Assembly: GCA_050010255.1 (NCBI GenBank)
Contig: JBEKLJ010000001.1
Coordinates: 1-64,000, forward strand
DNA: 64,000 nt
Direction of reading: 5' to 3'
Source: JBEKLJ01 sp050010255
GTDB lineage: Bacteria > Acidobacteriota > Terriglobia > Bryobacterales > Bryobacteraceae
The notes beneath the pieces were generated by a model. That model was not told the origin of the DNA. It worked only from the letters and a program-made list of their open reading frames with translations, and searched no databases. Below, piece after piece: positions 45,701 to 53,698 of this stretch (positions within the stretch are counted from its first letter, which is position 1; each line of letters opens with the position of its first letter). Both the position numbers and the translations under genes were made by a program.

Positions 45701-46558
45701 TCACCGAGTCCGGCGGACGAATCGGAACTTGCGCAGGCGTAACGCGCCGAGCAGACAACCGAGGGCCACCAGTCCAGAGGACCCCGGCTCGGGGATGGGG
45801 GCGGCGGCGGCATTGCAGCCGTTTATGTAAGTCTTGCCGCCCAAGGTGTTCGCGGTCTCCACGAACACACAGCCGTCAATCGTGCCCCCAAGCACCCCAC
45901 TTCCCCCGTTGTTGGCGGCAATGGTGAAGCTCGTTCCCGCTAGAATGCTTCCCTCAAAAGTCTGAGGGACGGTGACTGCGGTGATCGAGGCGGTCCTACC
46001 AACAATCCAGTAGATGTTCCTCCACTGCGCTTCGTTTATCAGATCGAATGTTAAAGGACCGTTGATAGTCAAGTCCTCGGGAATCCTGATAATGAAAACA
46101 TTACTGCTGTCACCCCCGGCATCGAAGGTCAAAGTAATGTCCGCAGTCGAAGTGACGTCGGTTGACGTAAACTGGTACACATTGTTGCCATAGAACGTAC
46201 GGTTGCCCGTGAGATCACCCACCGTCTGCGTGTGTGGCGTGAGTGCATCGCTAAAGGCCGTATCGAACGCGGTTTCGAAGTCCGTGAACGCCATTCCGAC
46301 GGTCGAGCCCGGGACGTTCGGCGCCGTATAAAAGGCACCGAGGGTTGCGATCCCCGGCCCCACCGGCGGCCCGAAACCCGTTATCGTAGTCGTGGCCCCA
46401 ACATAGCCGACGACCTTAGATTCCCCGGTATTCGAGATCGTGTCGCCGAGCATCCCGAAAGAGATGGCAGTACCCAAATCCGGCGCGGCGATTGAGCCTC
46501 CAAAAGCAGGCACAGCAACCATTACAACCATCAGCGTCCACAGCAATCCCCGTCTCAC
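45701..46558 (-). CDS. DUF3494 ice-binding-like protein with PEP-CTERM tail
   Basis: The 285-residue secreted protein has a signal peptide (GLLWTLMVVMVAVPAFGG) and a DUF3494 beta-helix. That domain runs from DLGTAISFGMLGDTISNTG through FIIRIPEDLTINGPLTFDL and YWIVGRTASITAVTVPQTFEGSILAGTSFTIAA. It ends in a PEP-CTERM sorting signal: PEPGSS, a hydrophobic helix GLVALGCLLGAL and an Arg-rich end. The fold is that of bacterial and fungal antifreeze proteins that bind ice. An exosortase would cleave the tail at the membrane, but no exosortase gene is in the window. GTG at 46558 follows AGGAGG. Confidence 0.85.
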   Translation of the reverse strand: MRRGLLWTLMVVMVAVPAFGGSIAAPDLGTAISFGMLGDTISNTGESKVVGYVGATTTITGFGPPVGPGIATLGAFYTAPNVPGSTVGMAFTDFETAFDTAFSDALTPHTQTVGDLTGNRTFYGNNVYQFTSTDVTSTADITLTFDAGGDSSNVFIIRIPEDLTINGPLTFDLINEAQWRNIYWIVGRTASITAVTVPQTFEGSILAGTSFTIAANNGGSGVLGGTIDGCVFVETANTLGGKTYINGCNAAAAPIPEPGSSGLVALGCLLGALRLRKFRFVRRTR

Positions 46559-47002
46559 GGTTCCTCCTACGCTTCAGGACTTCCTGCGTCCCGAGGCCAG
46601 CAAGCACAGTACAGACCCCTCGATCTTATGCCTTTCGAACGGCGCACGTCAAGCACTTTCACTGCTTTCCCGCTGCGCGGACCGCTTGTTGAAAATCAAG
46701 GGCTTAGCCTGTCCAAGAGCTGGCTTCTCAGCCTATGTGGGCATCCTCGTACGCCACGTCTCCCTGGGCAGCGTTGTTGGGAAGCTGCCGCAAGTCTCCA
46801 ATCCCGATGTTGGCGGAAGTGCGATCTCCAGTCTGCTCAGCAACATGGCACTGATCGGCGAACGCCTGTACCAGCTTCACGGTGAGCGGACACCAAGCAA
46901 CAGTGCTCTCCCGGCTGAAGGCTTGACACGGAGTAGCCGGTACACAGGCCAGCCGCTCGCTGACGCGCGCGATTCGGTCACGGCATCGGGTATCCTCCAG
47001 GT
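46559..47002. other. intergenic region, no supported gene
   Basis: These 444 bases separate the divergent ice-binding-like and M20 genes. A frame around 46700-46960 (LPQVSNPDVGGSAISSLLSN) has some protein character but no ribosome site or recognisable family. TATCCT at 46991-46996 lies exactly six bases before the M20 ATG and is its likely promoter. Confidence 0.4.
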
Positions 47003-48388
47003 ATGCGCTTCCTGACCTTCCTTGCTGTCTCACTGTTTCTGTCTCCGGGCTTCGCCCAGAACCTCTCCCCTGCCGCCGACCAGCAGTTGACCCGGGAAAT
47101 CTACAAAGAGCTGATCGAGATCAACACCAGCTTCAGCACCGGCGCAACCACCCCGGCTGCCGAAGCGATGGCCGCCCGCTTGCGGGTCGCCGGCTTCCCG
47201 GCTTCCGACATCCAGGTGGTGGGTGCGGCGCCGCACAAGATGAACCTGGTTGTCCGCTACCGTGGGACCGGCGCCAAGAGGCCCCTCCTCTTGCTGGCTC
47301 ACCTCGATGTGGTCGAGGCGAAGCGGTCCGATTGGACCTTCGATCCGTTCGTGCTCCACGAGCAGGACGGCTTCTTCTACGGGCGCGGCACCAGCGACGA
47401 CAAGGCGCAGGCCGCCATCTGGATCGCCAACCTGATCCGTTACCGGCGCGAAGGCTTCCGTCCCTCGCGCGACCTCATCGTCGCCCTGACCGCCGACGAA
47501 GAGGGCGGCGGGCCTTACAACGGCGTGGTCTGGCTGCTTGAGAACCACCGCAAGCTACTCGACGCGGAGTTCGCGCTCAACGAAGGCGGCGGGGGTGAGA
47601 TGCATGACAGCCGGAGGCTGCTGAACCTCCTCCAGGTGGCCGAGAAGACCTACGCGGATTTCCGCATCGAAGCGAGAAACCCGGGCGGCCACAGCGCGAT
47701 GCCCGTGAAAGAGAACGCGATTTACCGGCTGGCGGCTGCGCTGGAACGCATTTCCAGGTACGAGTTCCCGATCCGGCTGAACGAGGTAACCCGCGCCTAC
47801 TTCCGGGCGACGGCCAGTCTTTACACTGGTGCGCTGGCCGAGGACCTCCAGGCCGCCGCGCGGGGCGACCAGCAGGCCATTGCGCGCGTCGCGGCGGCGT
47901 CTCCGGTTTGGAACGCGGTCCTGCACACCACCTGCGTGGCCACCATGCTCGACGGCGGGCACGCCCTCAACGCGCTGCCTCAGACCGCCGGCGCCAACAT
48001 CAACTGCCGCGTCCATCCGGACGATTCGCTCCAGTTCGTCTTCGACACTCTGAGGAAGGTGATCGCGGACGACAAGGTCGACGTTCGGCCAAGCGGCGAG
48101 CCTCCGACCTCCGCGCCGGCCTCCCCGCTGCGCGATGACATTCTGAGCGCGGCGAAGCGCGTAACCAGCCAGATGTGGCCGGGGGTGCCGGTTGTGCCTT
48201 GCATGGGGACGGGAGCCACCGACGGCCGATTCCTCCGCGCCGCGGGAATTCCCACCTACGGCATGACCGGCCTGTTCTTGGAGCGCGACGATAAGCGCGC
48301 CCACGGCCAGAACGAGCGCGTTGGGGTCGCTCAGTTCTACGAGTCCGAAACGTATCTCTACCGGTTGGTGAGGGAGCTGGCCCAGTAA
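47003..48388 (+). CDS. exported M20-family metallopeptidase
   Basis: The 461-residue protein has a signal peptide (RFLTFLAVSLFLSPGFAQ) and the M20 di-zinc site. The site consists of H in LLLLAHLDVVEA, D in GRGTSDDKAQAA, the catalytic Glu pair in LTADEEGGG and a later His in NERVGVAQFYESE/AHGQNERVG. The dimerisation domain insert (about 200-330) includes NPGGHSAMPVKENA. Such enzymes hydrolyse peptides or N-acyl amino acids in the periplasm. The mRNA appears leaderless: TATCCT is six bases before ATG, and no Shine-Dalgarno sequence is present. Confidence 0.92.
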   Translation: MRFLTFLAVSLFLSPGFAQNLSPAADQQLTREIYKELIEINTSFSTGATTPAAEAMAARLRVAGFPASDIQVVGAAPHKMNLVVRYRGTGAKRPLLLLAHLDVVEAKRSDWTFDPFVLHEQDGFFYGRGTSDDKAQAAIWIANLIRYRREGFRPSRDLIVALTADEEGGGPYNGVVWLLENHRKLLDAEFALNEGGGGEMHDSRRLLNLLQVAEKTYADFRIEARNPGGHSAMPVKENAIYRLAAALERISRYEFPIRLNEVTRAYFRATASLYTGALAEDLQAAARGDQQAIARVAAASPVWNAVLHTTCVATMLDGGHALNALPQTAGANINCRVHPDDSLQFVFDTLRKVIADDKVDVRPSGEPPTSAPASPLRDDILSAAKRVTSQMWPGVPVVPCMGTGATDGRFLRAAGIPTYGMTGLFLERDDKRAHGQNERVGVAQFYESETYLYRLVRELAQ

Positions 48389-48555
48389 CTCGTAACCCGG
48401 GCCAGGAACCCAGGACAGCACACTCAATCACCAATTGTGAAGTTGCGCTGACGGCTCGTCATCGCCTGAATGTGCCACGCCCCAACCAAGATGGCGTCCC
48501 TGCCACGGCGGCATTTCCGTTTTGTGGATCCGTTCCGGACGTGCCGCCGCTCGGC

Positions 48556-48600
48556 CGATGCCGGCAGGGAAGCCGGCATGGCAGCCTCGAAAGGCCGCTC
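48556..48600. repeat. dispersed repeat family R2, copy 1 (inverted partner 60126-60170)
   Basis: This 45-base element contains its own inverted words (GCCGGC...GCCGGC) and matches the reverse complement of 60126-60170 with three mismatches. Both copies lie in gene-free DNA. It resembles REP-type extragenic elements. Confidence 0.7.
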
Positions 48601-48639
48601 CACCCCGATGGCTGCGCGCGCCCATCCGCGATTTGGGAA

Positions 48640-48668
48640 TTGCGCGGCCGCCGGACCGCTGGTAGGAT
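48640..48668 (+). promoter_or_regulatory. promoter of the candidate RNA gene
   Basis: TTGCGC (48640-48645) and TAGGAT (48663-48668) are 17 bases apart. They predict a start near 48675, just before the structured region that ends in a terminator at 48900. Confidence 0.55.
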
Positions 48669-48703
48669 GGAGGCATCACTGAGGAAGGAGGTGGTCCAGG
48701 AAA

Positions 48704-48748
48704 ATGTCAACTGGCAGTAGTAAACCGAGTGAGGTGGCCGACTGCTAA
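48704..48748 (+). CDS. 14-codon open frame behind an extended Shine-Dalgarno
   Basis: ATG at 48704 encodes MSTGSSKPSEVADC and TAA. The ribosome site (AAGGAGGTGGTCC, about 48685-48698) is among the strongest in the window and ends about six bases before the ATG. The second half of the frame forms one arm of the long-range helix of the RNA. It could be a leader peptide whose translation controls the fold, or the whole may be non-coding. Confidence 0.4.
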   Translation: MSTGSSKPSEVADC

Positions 48749-48864
48749 AGCTCATGCTCTGATGTGGTCGGCTTCGAATCAGTGGCGAGGCTCCGCTCCC
48801 GTGGACCGGCCGCCTCACAGATGGTTCGATGAGCCGCCGGCTCATCCTACATGGCTACCAGATA

Positions 48865-48900
48865 CCCCCGTGCCGCGCGTGAGCCCGGCACGGGGGTTTT
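48865..48900 (+). terminator. intrinsic terminator
   Basis: CCCCCGTGCC (48865-48874) and GGCACGGGGG (48887-48896) form a ten-base perfect stem followed by TTTT. It separates the candidate RNA from rpmE, whose own promoter lies downstream at 48929-48937. Confidence 0.9.
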
Positions 48901-48928
48901 CACTTTCCGGCCGGTGAGCGGCCCCGCC

Positions 48929-48937
48929 TGCTATACT
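48929..48937 (+). promoter_or_regulatory. extended -10 promoter of rpmE
   Basis: TGCTATACT is an extended -10 element about 40 bases before the rpmE ATG, after the terminator at 48865-48900, so rpmE is transcribed independently of the RNA gene. Confidence 0.6.
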
Positions 48938-48978
48938 GTCAGAGGAAACCGTAGGAAGCTGAAAGGATACTCGCGTCC

Positions 48979-49200
48979 ATGAAGGCTGGGATTCATCCCG
49001 CGTACAACGCGGTCAACGTCATTTGCGCCTGCGGCAGCACCTTCACCACCCGCTCCACCCACAAGGGCGACATCCGCGTGGAAATCTGCTCCAAGTGCCA
49101 CCCGTTTTTCACCGGCCGCCAGAGGCTGGTAGACACGGCCGGCCGCATCGAGAAGTTCCAGAGGAAGTACAACCGCAAGCCCGAACCCGCTAAGGCGTAA
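48979..49200 (+). CDS. rpmE: 50S ribosomal protein bL31, zinc-binding type
   Basis: The 73-residue protein begins [10 protein letters not shown], as bL31 does. It carries the zinc-ribbon ligands of the C+ form in ICACGS and [10 protein letters not shown], followed by the [20 protein letters not shown] tail. L31 bridges the ribosomal subunits, and the zinc-bearing version also stores zinc. It is a single gene following the candidate RNA unit, with its own extended -10 element. Confidence 0.95.
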   Translation: MKAGIHPAYNAVNVICACGSTFTTRSTHKGDIRVEICSKCHPFFTGRQRLVDTAGRIEKFQRKYNRKPEPAKA

Positions 49201-49261
49201 CGCCCGTCCCCGCGCCGGATTCGGAGCGGCAGTTCCGATTCCATTCCAAGTCGCAATACTT

Positions 49262-49684
49262 CTAAGAGCCTGGTGGAGGCGGAGGCCTTCTGCCCTCGTG
49301 CCCGCCCCTATGATCGCGCTCCCGCTCCTGGCGCATCTTCTCGTACTCGGCGCGCTGCTGATCGTCGAGCATGGCGCGGATTAGCCGCGCCTGCTCCTCC
49401 TGGAGCGCCCGCACATCGGGCCTGTACTTCTCACGCAGTACCGTGAAGCGCTCGTGGGTCTGCTCCAGGATGGCCTCGAGCCGGCTCATCTGGTCTGGCC
49501 GCAGCTTCAGCCGCGAATGCATGTCGTTGATGTAGCGCGTGCGCAGCGCCTCGGGACCGCAGGGGCCGCTTCTGGCGCTCGTCGAGCGCAGGTGGTAAAA
49601 CCTGAAACCCACGCCGCCCACCAGGACGCCGCTGAGGAACACCAGGCACAAGTAAACGATGGCTGAGACGTTGGAGCGTTTCAT
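49262..49684 (-). CDS. membrane-anchored periplasmic CpxP/ZraP-like protein
   Basis: The 140-residue protein has a single N-terminal helix (about 8-28, AIVYLCLVFLSGVLVGGVGF). A long helical domain follows: YINDMHSRLKLRPDQMSRLE, AILEQTHERFTVLREKY and IRAMLDDQQRAEYEKMRQER. The tail is His/Pro-rich. This resembles periplasmic metal or envelope-stress sensors of the CpxP/ZraP type. Its ATG overlaps the stop of the preceding anti-sigma-like gene (ATGA), making a sigma / anti-sigma / sensor operon. Confidence 0.7.
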   Translation of the reverse strand: MKRSNVSAIVYLCLVFLSGVLVGGVGFRFYHLRSTSARSGPCGPEALRTRYINDMHSRLKLRPDQMSRLEAILEQTHERFTVLREKYRPDVRALQEEQARLIRAMLDDQQRAEYEKMRQERERDHRGGHEGRRPPPPPGS

Positions 49685-50019
49685 TGCGAGTTCTCGTTCA
49701 CGGCCTGGATGATCTCTGTGTCGGCCAGGCTGTCAGGCACCTGGCTGGCCGCCAGCGTTTCCAGGTAGGTGGGCGGCGCCGGCGAAACGCCCTTCAGGTA
49801 GACGCCCATGGCGAGCGAGGCCAGGGCGGCGGCGGTGACGATGCCCTGCGCCAGGCGCCGCCAGGTGAAGGCAAACGCCCGCCGGGCCTCGATCTTTCGC
49901 CACAGCCCGGGCATGAAGTCCGGACTCGGCTCGGGATCCGGGCAGGCGTCGCAGTACGCCGCCAAAAGAGCATCCAGCCGCTCTTCCGGTGGGCCGCTTC
50001 GCACGCGATCATCGTTCAC
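49681..50019 (-). CDS. probable membrane anti-sigma factor
   Basis: The 112-residue protein has a cytosolic N-terminal part with LDALLAAYCDACPDPEPSPDF and GLWRKIEARR. One transmembrane helix (about 58-76, AQGIVTAAALASLAMGVYL) and a short periplasmic tail follow. It lies 11 bases downstream of an ECF sigma gene and overlaps the sensor-like gene. The zinc-binding HxxxCxxC motif of many anti-sigma factors is absent; CDAC is the nearest resemblance. The function is deduced from place and shape. GTG start with GGGGG ribosome site. Confidence 0.65.
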   Translation of the reverse strand: MNDDRVRSGPPEERLDALLAAYCDACPDPEPSPDFMPGLWRKIEARRAFAFTWRRLAQGIVTAAALASLAMGVYLKGVSPAPPTYLETLAASQVPDSLADTEIIQAVNENSQ

Positions 50020-50030
50020 GATGAAACCCC

Positions 50031-50621
50031 CTATCTCACCAGCCGGGCGCCGACGCTCTTGCCCTCCGACGCCTCAAAAGCCTTCAGGGCCCGCTGCCGG
50101 GCTCGGAACAGCCTCACCTTCAGAGCATTCTCCCTGACGCCGTAGACCTTTTCAAGCTCTTTCAGCGACAGGCCCTCCATCTCTTTCAGCGAGAGCAGAA
50201 TGCGATCCTGCTCCGGGATCGAGCGCAGCAGTGTATCCGCCTGCTCGCGGACGCGCTTGCGCCTCTCGTCCTCGTCCTGCCGCCTGGTGCCGGCGGCCGC
50301 GTCGGCCAGCACCACCTGTTGCTCGGACAGGTCCGCCATGCGCGCTTCGGCGCGCCGGCGCCGCTTGCGCAAGTAATCGTACGCCGCGTTCACCGTCAAC
50401 CGGTAGAGCCAGGGCTCGAAAACCTCCGGGCTGCGCAACTGGTCGAGAGAAAAGTACAGCCGGAGGAAGACCTCCTGCCCCACGTCCTCCACGTCCTCGG
50501 GCCGTCCGATGAGCCGCGCGATCGTGCCCAGGATCCGCTTGCGATAAGCTTGCACCACCTCGCTGTAGGCGGCATCTTCGCCCTCCCGGGCCCGTTTGAT
50601 CAACTCGAAATCGACCAGCAT
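50031..50621 (-). CDS. RNA polymerase ECF sigma factor (sigma-24 family)
   Basis: The 196-residue factor has region 2 (YSEVVQAYRKRILGTIARLI, EDVEDVGQEVFLRLYFSLD, WLYRLTVNAAYDYLRKRRRR). Region 4 follows with SIPEQDRILLSLKEMEGLSL and EKVYGVRENALKVRLFRARQ. It directs polymerase to envelope-stress or similar promoters when released by its anti-sigma partner. It is first in a three-gene operon with the anti-sigma-like and CpxP-like genes, a self-contained stress-response set. Confidence 0.93.
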   Translation of the reverse strand: MLVDFELIKRAREGEDAAYSEVVQAYRKRILGTIARLIGRPEDVEDVGQEVFLRLYFSLDQLRSPEVFEPWLYRLTVNAAYDYLRKRRRRAEARMADLSEQQVVLADAAAGTRRQDEDERRKRVREQADTLLRSIPEQDRILLSLKEMEGLSLKELEKVYGVRENALKVRLFRARQRALKAFEASEGKSVGARLVR

Positions 50622-51164
50622 GCGGCGCTGCAGCCGGCATTCCGCGAGGTCCTCGCGTCCCTCTGTCGGAATTGGCGAACCGGCAAGTCTACAGGTTACA
50701 AGGGATTACCGATGGAGTGCAAAACCACTCGCGCAGCCTGCGCTGCCACGAGGCGGCCCGACGGTCGCTGCCACCTCAGTGGGCTGGCCCGGCAGCGCGC
50801 TGATACTGCCGGAGCGAGCGGATCAGCGCGTTCACTGCCGACCGCCGTTCGTACAACCGTTGCAGCCGCCTACGGATGACGTGGAGAGATGCCGGTACAC
50901 ACCGAGCCATGCACTGCTTTTAGCACGACACCCCCGGCGCATCAATGCCCTCTTGATCGCTGCATGCTAAGGTCTATTGGGGGTCAGCTCCCCCCAAAGG
51001 GGGTGACAATTCGTCGTCACCGGGGCTGCCGTAGCCGGCCGCCATGGCGTGCTAAAATTGAATCGCAGCAATTAGTTGCAGGGAGTCTCGCTAGGTCCGT
51101 TTCGGGCCCTCTCGACCGCCCGCAGGCTGCCGCGCGGCGTGCCCGCTCCGGCAAGACGATTCTC
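50622..51164. other. intergenic region between sigma factor and helicase
   Basis: These 543 bases have no supported gene. A C-rich/G-rich hairpin (CCCCCCAAAGGGGG, about 50990-51004) is followed by another GGGGTGAC/GTCACC pair, possibly a terminator. TGCTAAAATTG near 51050 is a plausible -10 region for the helicase gene. Frames running into the helicase from 50889 lack protein character. Confidence 0.4.
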
Positions 51165-53483
51165 ATGGACTTTCTGGAAGGCCTCAACCCGCCGCAGCGC
51201 GAAGCGGTTGCCTATGCCGGGGGTCCGCTGCTGATCCTGGCCGGTGCGGGAAGCGGCAAGACCCGGGTGATTACTCACCGCGTCGCCCACCTGGTCCACG
51301 CGCACCGCGTGCCGCCATCGGCCATTGTCGCCGTGACCTTCACCAACAAGGCGGCCCAGGAGATGCGCGAGCGCGTGGAGGGGCTGCTGGGGCATTCCTA
51401 CGCCCTGGGCGAGCTGGTGGTCTCGACGTTTCACTCCTTCTGCGTCCGGCTGCTGCGGAGGGACGGGGCGCGGCTCGCCGAACTGCGCCCGGGCTTCACG
51501 CGCGGCTTCACCATCTACGACGAGGATGACCAACTGGCCCTGGTGAAGGCGGCCTCGCGGCAGCTCGGGCTCGACGAGAAGCAGTTCATGCCGTATCGCG
51601 CGGCGCTGGGGCGCATCAGCCACGCCAAGAACCACAAACTCTCGCCCCCGGACGTCTACAAGACGGCCAAGGACCTCAAAATGAGCCGGCTGGCCTCCGT
51701 CTACGAGGAGTATGAAGGCCGGCTGCGGCAGGCCAATGCCCTCGATTTCGACGACCTGCTGCTCGAAGCCGTCCGCCTGCTCGAGCATGATGAGGACCTT
51801 CGGCGCGCCTGGAACCAGCGCATCGCGCACCTGCTCATCGACGAGTATCAGGACACCAACCGCAGCCAGTACGAGCTGATGCGCCTGCTCAGCCAGGCCC
51901 ATCAGAACGTTTGCGCGGTGGGTGATGAGGACCAGTCGATCTATAGCTGGCGCGGGGCAGACATCAACAACATCCTGGACTTCGAAGGGGACTACCCGAA
52001 CGCGCGGCTTATCCGCCTGGAGCAGAACTACCGCTCGACCAAGAACATCCTGGCCTCGGCCAGCGCGCTCGTGGCGCACAATCGGGAGCGGAAGGGCAAG
52101 CGGCTGTGGACCTCGGCGCAGGGGGGCGCCCCGGTCGGGTTCTGCGAAGCCTACGACGCCGAGCAGGAAGCGCTGTTCATCGCCGACACCATCGAGAGCG
52201 TCCTGTTTGGGAACCCGGGCGACCGCGTCGCGGTGCTCTACCGGACCAACGCCCAGTCGCGGCAGATCGAAGAAGCCTTGCGGCGCTATGGGCGCAAGTA
52301 TCAGGTGATCGGCGGCTTCAGCTTCTACCAGCGGGCGGAGATCAAGGACATCCTGGCCTACTTGAAGGTGCTGGTGGCGCCGCAGGATTCCGTCAACCTG
52401 CTGCGCATCATCAACACGCCGGCGCGCGGCCTCGGCAAGAGCGCCATCGAGCAGATCGAGCGGTGCGCGCGCGAGCACGGCGTGAACCACTGGAGCGCCA
52501 TCCTGCGCTTGCTCGATGAGAAACAGCTTCCCACCCGGGCGGCGGCCGCGTTGGAGGGCTTCCGGACGCTGATCGAGGGCCTGCGGGAAACTGCGGCGGT
52601 CGAGCCGCTCCACGAAGTCGTGCGGGCGGTCCTCGACCGGACCGGCTACCTGAAAACGCTCGAGGCCGACCAGACCCCGGACGCTGAGGCGCGCCAGGAG
52701 AACCTGACCGAGCTTGTCAACGCCGCCTCCGACGCCGCCGCGCGCGGCGAGGGCATCCCCGAGTTCCTGGATCACGCCGCGCTGGTCTCGGAAGCCGACG
52801 CCATCGACGAGCAGGCGCAGGTGTGCCTCATGACGGCGCACAATGCCAAGGGGCTCGAGTTCCCGGCGGTCATTATCTGCGGCCTCGAGGAGGGCTTGTT
52901 TCCACACGGCCGCTCGCTCGATTCCCGGGCCGCGATGGAGGAGGAGCGCCGGCTGTGCTACGTGGCCATGACCCGGGCCCAGAAACGGCTAGTCCTGACC
53001 TGCGCGCGCTACCGGCGCCGCTACGGCGGGGAGCACGCGGAGGCGTCGCAGCCGTCGCGCTTCCTGAGCGAGATTCCCCTGGAGTTCACCGAGGTTCTCG
53101 GGCGGGTCGCGGCGCCGCCGCCGCAGGTGGACCTGGCGGGGGACCAATACCTGGTGCGCCAGGCGGCGCGGAAGAATCTCTACACCGGCAAGACGTATAA
53201 TTCATTAGAAAACATCGCGGAGTTTTTCGCGGCCCGGGGCGTGGCCACGGATCTTCCGGTGACGGGCGCGCCGCGGACCCAGCCGCCCCCGCCGCGGGTT
53301 GCGCCCTCGGTTCGGAGATCGAAGTTCTCGGTCGGCTCGTCGGTCGAGCATCCGCGCTATGGAAACGGCACCATCGTCCGGCGCGAAGGGGAGGGTGAGG
53401 ACGCCAAACTCACGGTCAGCTTCCCGGGACACGGGCTGAAAAAGATCATTGCGAAGTACGCAGGACTGAAGACAGCGGAATGA
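51165..53483 (+). CDS. pcrA: UvrD/PcrA superfamily I DNA helicase
   Basis: The 772-residue 3'-5' helicase works in repair and replication restart. Motifs in order are LNPPQREAVAYAGGPLLILAGAGSGKT (Q motif and Walker A, quoted in part), VTFTNKAAQEMRER (Ia), VSTFHSF (Ib/Ic), LLIDEYQDTN (II), VGDEDQSIYSWRGAD (III), LEQNYRS (IV), VCLMTAHNAKGLEFP (V) and EERRLCYVAMTRAQKRL (VI). The C-terminal tail contains KFSVGSSVEHPRYGNGTIVR, the PcrA RNA-polymerase-binding Tudor-like end. ATG at 51165 is chosen; upstream frames are not conserved. It overlaps the next small gene by four bases. Confidence 0.95.
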   Translation: MDFLEGLNPPQREAVAYAGGPLLILAGAGSGKTRVITHRVAHLVHAHRVPPSAIVAVTFTNKAAQEMRERVEGLLGHSYALGELVVSTFHSFCVRLLRRDGARLAELRPGFTRGFTIYDEDDQLALVKAASRQLGLDEKQFMPYRAALGRISHAKNHKLSPPDVYKTAKDLKMSRLASVYEEYEGRLRQANALDFDDLLLEAVRLLEHDEDLRRAWNQRIAHLLIDEYQDTNRSQYELMRLLSQAHQNVCAVGDEDQSIYSWRGADINNILDFEGDYPNARLIRLEQNYRSTKNILASASALVAHNRERKGKRLWTSAQGGAPVGFCEAYDAEQEALFIADTIESVLFGNPGDRVAVLYRTNAQSRQIEEALRRYGRKYQVIGGFSFYQRAEIKDILAYLKVLVAPQDSVNLLRIINTPARGLGKSAIEQIERCAREHGVNHWSAILRLLDEKQLPTRAAAALEGFRTLIEGLRETAAVEPLHEVVRAVLDRTGYLKTLEADQTPDAEARQENLTELVNAASDAAARGEGIPEFLDHAALVSEADAIDEQAQVCLMTAHNAKGLEFPAVIICGLEEGLFPHGRSLDSRAAMEEERRLCYVAMTRAQKRLVLTCARYRRRYGGEHAEASQPSRFLSEIPLEFTEVLGRVAAPPPQVDLAGDQYLVRQAARKNLYTGKTYNSLENIAEFFAARGVATDLPVTGAPRTQPPPPRVAPSVRRSKFSVGSSVEHPRYGNGTIVRREGEGEDAKLTVSFPGHGLKKIIAKYAGLKTAE

Positions 53484-53638
53484 ACACAAAAAACATCACC
53501 GACAAAGCGGAACGCAAGGATGCCAAGCGGAAGGCCCGCAAGCGCCAGCCGCCCAAGCCGAAGCGGGCCGCGGGCGTGGCCCGCGGCTCCCACAAACACA
53601 AGGTCACGAAGATGGTCAAGGGCCAGCGGAAACGCTGA
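53480..53638 (+). CDS. 52-residue highly basic protein overlapping pcrA
   Basis: ATG at 53480 overlaps the helicase TGA (ATGA) and opens a 52-codon frame rich in Lys and Arg: MNTKNITDKAERKDAKRKAR, RQPPKPKRAAGVARGSHKHK, ending MVKGQRKR. Nearly half the residues are positive. The four-base overlap and the lack of stops argue that it is translated together with PcrA. It could be a nucleic-acid-binding accessory peptide, but I know no family. Confidence 0.6.
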   Translation: MNTKNITDKAERKDAKRKARKRQPPKPKRAAGVARGSHKHKVTKMVKGQRKR

Positions 53639-53698
53639 GCGCCGCGCTGAGATTCCGTCCCCGGCGCCGTGCGGCTGGCTCTGGGGACGATTGCGCCC

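Larger units (their letters stand above)
48675..48900 (+). ncRNA. candidate structured RNA, about 225 nt, with own promoter and terminator
   Basis: A promoter-like pair precedes and a strong intrinsic terminator ends this unit, with no large gene inside. Several stems are visible. An 11-base long-range helix pairs GTGAGGTGGCC (48729-48739) with GGCCGCCTCAC (48808-48818), with one G-U. GATGAGCC-GCC-GGCTCATC is at 48828-48846, and a CCGAC/GTCGG pairing lies inside the first. Near the 5' end AAGGAGGTGGTCC matches the complement of the 16S 3' end over almost its full length and is followed by a 14-codon frame. It is not tmRNA, RNase P, SRP or 6S by any signature I can see. Confidence 0.55.

Noticed and set aside
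46700..47015. Gene upstream of the M20 peptidase
   Set aside because: The frame has no start with ribosome site and no recognised family on either strand.
48675..48900. tmRNA, RNase P, SRP or 6S RNA as identity of the structured RNA
   Set aside because: No CCA end or tRNA-like domain, no P4 or GAGGAAAGUCC core, no SRP tetraloop signature and no closing 6S-type helix are visible.
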